In this document: positions 61,589 through 64,000 of the stretch, piece after piece | Layout: each line of letters starts with the position of its first letter | How positions within the stretch are numbered: the first letter of the stretch is position 1 | DNA from: an uncultured Succinivibrio sp. | GTDB lineage: Bacteria; Pseudomonadota; Gammaproteobacteria; Enterobacterales; Succinivibrionaceae | Direction of reading: 5' to 3' | Length of the DNA stretch: 64,000 nt | Assembly (NCBI GenBank): GCA_900770725.1 | Contig: CAAGLL010000013.1 | Location: 1 to 64,000 of the forward strand | Program-made: the position numbers and the translations under genes | Notes under the pieces: generated by a model | The model's input: the letters and a program-made list of their open reading frames with translations, nothing else | What the model was told of the DNA's origin: nothing | Database searches by the model: none

Positions 61589-61856
61589 TTGATGTTGCTT
61601 TTTTTAATCTTTTGCTGCAGTTGTCTTGATACTAGGGATTTTTTTACATGCAAGTACATGGCCTGCGTCACATTTCACGAAAAATGTGCACGGCCTTTGC
61701 GGCGCCTTAATGCTGTGCACCGCACATATCTTGAAAAAGCCCGCCTGGGCTATCTTGCGGGGGCGCAAATGTTTGCATAAGGTGGAAAGTGTCCGGATCG
61801 CAGCAATAGATCAGATTACGGCCCTGCCTCCGGGCGGGCAGGGCAGAGGAGACCAG

Positions 61857-63131
61857 ATGAGCGATGCAGTCATAACGCTGGCGGTGCTTGCCGTGGTGGC
61901 GTTCTTGTTTGTGACCGAACTGATACCGATGGCGGTGACCGCGATGGCCGCGGCGCTGGCGCTGGGGATCTGCGGGGTGCTCAAGACCCCCGAGGTGTTC
62001 TCGGGCTTTTCAAACTCCACGGTGGTGCTCTTCGGAGGCATGTTCGTCGTGGGCGCGGCGATGCTCGACTCGGGGCTGGCGACGACCATCGGGCGGCTCG
62101 TGGTCCGCAAGGTCGGGATCCGCGAGGGTCCGCTGATGGCCGCGCTCATGGGCGTGACCATCTTGATGTCGGCCTTCGCCTCCAACACCGGCACCGTGGC
62201 CTGCCTCATGCCGATGGTCATCGGCATCTGCGTCTCCGCGAAGATCTCCCCGGCCCCGCTCCTGATGGGCCTGGCGGTCGCGGCCAACGTCGGATGCGAT
62301 CTGACCATGGTGGGCACCCCGCCCAACATGCTTGCTGTGGCGGCGCTCGAGAACGCAGGGCAGAAGCCCTTCGGGTTCTTCGAGTTCGCCTGGATCGGAC
62401 TTCCCATCTGCGTGTGCTGCACGCTCTTCATGATCTTCGTCGGGCGCAAGCTCCTGCCGCACGACGCCAAGGCCAAGATGCTCGGCGAGTGGAGCGACTC
62501 CAGCCAGCAGTCGGGCAAGGGCAGCGCGCGCAAGCAGATCCAGGCCCTCCTGATCCTGGGCCTCGTGGTCGCGGGCCTCATCATCGGGATCCCGGGCGTG
62601 CCGCCCTCGATAGTCGCGGTGGCAGGCGCGCTCTTGTGCGTGCTCTCTGGCACCATCACCGAGAAGCAGGCCTACGACGGCATCGACTGGGTGACCATCT
62701 TCCTCTTTGCGGGCATGCTCCCAATCGCCACCGCGCTTGACAAGACAGGCGCCGGGCTCATGGTCGCCGACTTCGTGGTCGGCCTCATGGGCGACACCCC
62801 GTCCGGGATGACCATCATGGCGGTGCTCTTCCTGCTCTCCTGCGGGCTCACCCAGTTCATGCCGAACACCGCGACCGCGGCGCTGCTCATCCCCATCGGC
62901 CTTTCGATCTCCTCGCGCCTGGGCGTCTCGCCGCAGGCGGTGGTGATGGGCATCGCGATCGCGGCCTCCTGCTCGTTTGCAACCCCGGTGGCGACTCCGC
63001 CGAACACCCTAATCATGACCCCGGGATCCCTCAAGTTCAAACACTACCTCTACGTGGGATTGCCGATGTGCGCCATCGCCTTCGTGCTGTGCGTGGCCAT
63101 CGTGCCGGTGGTCTGGCCGTTCAGGCCGTGA
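61857..63131 (+). CDS. SLC13/DASS-family anion (dicarboxylate-type) transporter
   Basis: 424 residues from ATG 61857 (AGAGGAG upstream); the frame is open 230 nt further up, but without homology. About 11 TM helices. Two inverted repeats each carry the family's Na+/substrate Ser-Asn-Thr-type motif: FASNTGTVACLMPM and FMPNTATAALLIPI (here PNT), with paired GTPPNML and ATPPNTLI hairpins. Members carry succinate, malate, citrate or sulfate with Na+. Substrate is not determinable; a C4-dicarboxylate would fit an anaerobic lifestyle (inference). Confidence 0.85.
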   Translation: MSDAVITLAVLAVVAFLFVTELIPMAVTAMAAALALGICGVLKTPEVFSGFSNSTVVLFGGMFVVGAAMLDSGLATTIGRLVVRKVGIREGPLMAALMGVTILMSAFASNTGTVACLMPMVIGICVSAKISPAPLLMGLAVAANVGCDLTMVGTPPNMLAVAALENAGQKPFGFFEFAWIGLPICVCCTLFMIFVGRKLLPHDAKAKMLGEWSDSSQQSGKGSARKQIQALLILGLVVAGLIIGIPGVPPSIVAVAGALLCVLSGTITEKQAYDGIDWVTIFLFAGMLPIATALDKTGAGLMVADFVVGLMGDTPSGMTIMAVLFLLSCGLTQFMPNTATAALLIPIGLSISSRLGVSPQAVVMGIAIAASCSFATPVATPPNTLIMTPGSLKFKHYLYVGLPMCAIAFVLCVAIVPVVWPFRP

Positions 63132-63149
63132 CGCTAAATCGCGCATGAA

Positions 63150-63179
63150 AAACCGGAGTTGCAGCTCCGGTTTTTTTTG
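63150..63179 (+). terminator. Intrinsic terminator of the SLC13 gene
   Basis: aaaaccggag-ttgcag-ctccggtttttttt, ideal stem-loop and U-tract, 18 nt past the stop. Confidence 0.92.
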
Positions 63180-63309
63180 CCATCTGGCATTCACTCCTAG
63201 CTATTTGTCGCTGAATTTCATTCATCCGGAAATTCGAGGCGAGATTCTTAAATTATTATCTAAATAAAACAATCGAATAAATAAATTTCAAGTGCATTTT
63301 GCAGATCAG

Positions 63310-63327
63310 CTTCACATTTGCGTGAAG
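63310..63327. promoter_or_regulatory. Candidate regulator site upstream of the enolase-superfamily gene
   Basis: CTTCAC-ATTTGC-GTGAAG, a perfect 6+6+6 inverted repeat about 146 nt before the start codon. Could bind a catabolic regulator; none is identified here. Confidence 0.35.
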
Positions 63328-63472
63328 ACTGGGTGGCGAAGTCGCATGCCCCTTATATATTCAATATGTCATCAGCGATATATCACATGAATATCGATTC
63401 AATACAGTGAGCATATCCATTCATAACACTATCTTGCAACATGGAAAATAGCGGGGAACTTTATGAAAATCA

Positions 63473-64000
63473 CCAGAGTCGAAGTTTATTCGGTCAACCT
63501 TGTCCCCGAGGCAGTGAGGTCTGATGCCATCCAGTCGTTTGTGTCCCAGGAGACTCCAATCGTGCGGATATTCACCGACAGCGGGCTGGATGGCACGGGT
63601 TACACCTACACAATTGGCACTGGCGGTTCCTCGATCATCGCGATGCTCTGCGACCACTTGGTTCCTGAATTGCTTGGACGCGATCCGCAGATGATCGAGC
63701 AGATCTGGCGCGACCTCATGTTCAAGACACATGCCACGATGGTCGGCGCCATCACGGTACTTTCGTTGTGCGCCATAGACACGGCGCTCTGGGACATCCG
63801 CTGCCGTCAGATGCAGCAGCCCTTGTACAAGGCCGCAGGCGGCGCGCGCGACAGCATCGATGTCTATTCGACCGAAGGCGGCTGGCTGCACCTTGATATC
63901 GAAAAACTGGTTGAAAACATGGTCAAGGACAAGGAGCAGGGCTTCGGCGGCTCGAAGATCAAACTTGGTCACAGTCCGGCAGAGGACGCAAGGCGCGTTG
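63473..64000 (+). CDS. Mandelate racemase/muconate lactonizing enzyme family protein (5' part, cut by window end)
   Basis: 176 codons seen; the gene continues beyond the window. MKITRVEVYSVNLVPEAVRSDA is the typical start of the N-terminal capping domain of acid-sugar dehydratases and racemases of the enolase superfamily. LCAIDTALWDIRCRQMQQPLYKAAGG is the family's conserved hinge, and GGSKIKLGHSPAEDARRV carries the KxK catalytic lysine motif that begins the barrel. Metal ligands lie past the edge. Likely acts on a sugar acid. An AT-rich promoter region precedes it. Confidence 0.85.

Larger units (their letters stand above)
63132..63472. other. AT-rich intergenic region upstream of the enolase-superfamily gene
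   Basis: After the terminator at 63150-63179 the sequence is strongly AT-rich, with a palindrome at 63310-63327 and several TATATT-like strings near 63355-63400. No gene seen. Confidence 0.5.

Noticed and set aside
61626..61856. N-terminal extension of the SLC13 transporter
   Set aside because: Open frame without homology; ATG 61857 has AGAGGAG and begins the first TM helix.
1..64000. rRNA, tRNA, insertion sequences, prophage
   Set aside because: No tRNA T-loop/acceptor arrangement, rRNA core sequence, transposase, integrase or phage structural gene was recognised on either strand by eye; a computed tRNA/Rfam scan was not possible here.

Overview
The window is a GC-rich (AT-rich only between genes) stretch of bacterial chromosome, densely packed with genes on both strands. 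The housekeeping genes are clearly gammaproteobacterial. Their pairings match Enterobacterales, Vibrio or Aeromonas: rlmL-uup, rnm next to yciO, gyrA-serC, fadD-rnd, plus rdgC, trhP, prs, potGHI and a VcSGLT-like sugar symporter. Two Gram-negative porins confirm an outer membrane. Alongside these sit genes more typical of anaerobes: a giant 2-hydroxyacyl-CoA dehydratase-activase protein, Fe-ADH-like proteins, a RocB-like protein and an SLC13 dicarboxylate-type carrier. My inference is an anaerobic or facultative gut gammaproteobacterium, possibly Succinivibrionaceae (Aeromonadales). The sequence alone does not prove this.

Layout. 0-6 kb: giant acyl-CoA dehydratase activase and a degenerate iron-type alcohol dehydrogenase, both minus strand. 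6.2-8.9 kb: a two-gene cassette of a TaqI/Eco57I-type DNA methyltransferase and a Fic-fold protein without its catalytic loop. 9-14.5 kb: two membrane-anchored BMP-family ligand-binding proteins followed by a hybrid sensor kinase that lacks the usual H-box histidine. 14.8-17.6 kb: two paralogous porins. 18.2-19.8 kb: a HEPN-like protein and an unassigned protein, convergent. 19.9-27 kb: rlmL-uup-rnm-yciO plus a small exported protein. 27.2-29.7 kb: two membrane diguanylate cyclases with a structured leader. 29.7-39.1 kb: trhP-rdgC divergent from gyrA-serC-fadD-rnd. 39.7-42.9 kb: esterase and Na+/sugar symporter with a LacI/GalR-type operator. 42.9-44.6 kb: HNH endonuclease plus a Rossmann-fold partner. 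44.6-48.7 kb: NhaC-type antiporter, SprA-like metalloprotease, prs. 49.4-54.3 kb: putrescine aminotransferase and potGHI. 54.6-57.2 kb: ahpC with a free-standing AhpF N-terminal-domain-like protein, then a second degenerate Fe-ADH. 57.2-61.6 kb: a RocB-like M20 protein with lost ligands, a MepM-type M23 endopeptidase and a small membrane protein. 61.8-64 kb: SLC13 carrier and the start of an enolase-superfamily gene that runs off the edge.

The most notable feature is recurrent loss of catalytic residues in otherwise intact, well-spaced genes: CPPW in the methyltransferase, the Fic loop, the kinase H-box, metal ligands in both Fe-ADHs, and metal ligands in the RocB-like protein. The methyltransferase/Fic-like pair and the BMP-BMP-kinase operon are the best candidates for under-described systems. 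No rRNA, tRNA, CRISPR array, complete insertion sequence or prophage was seen.
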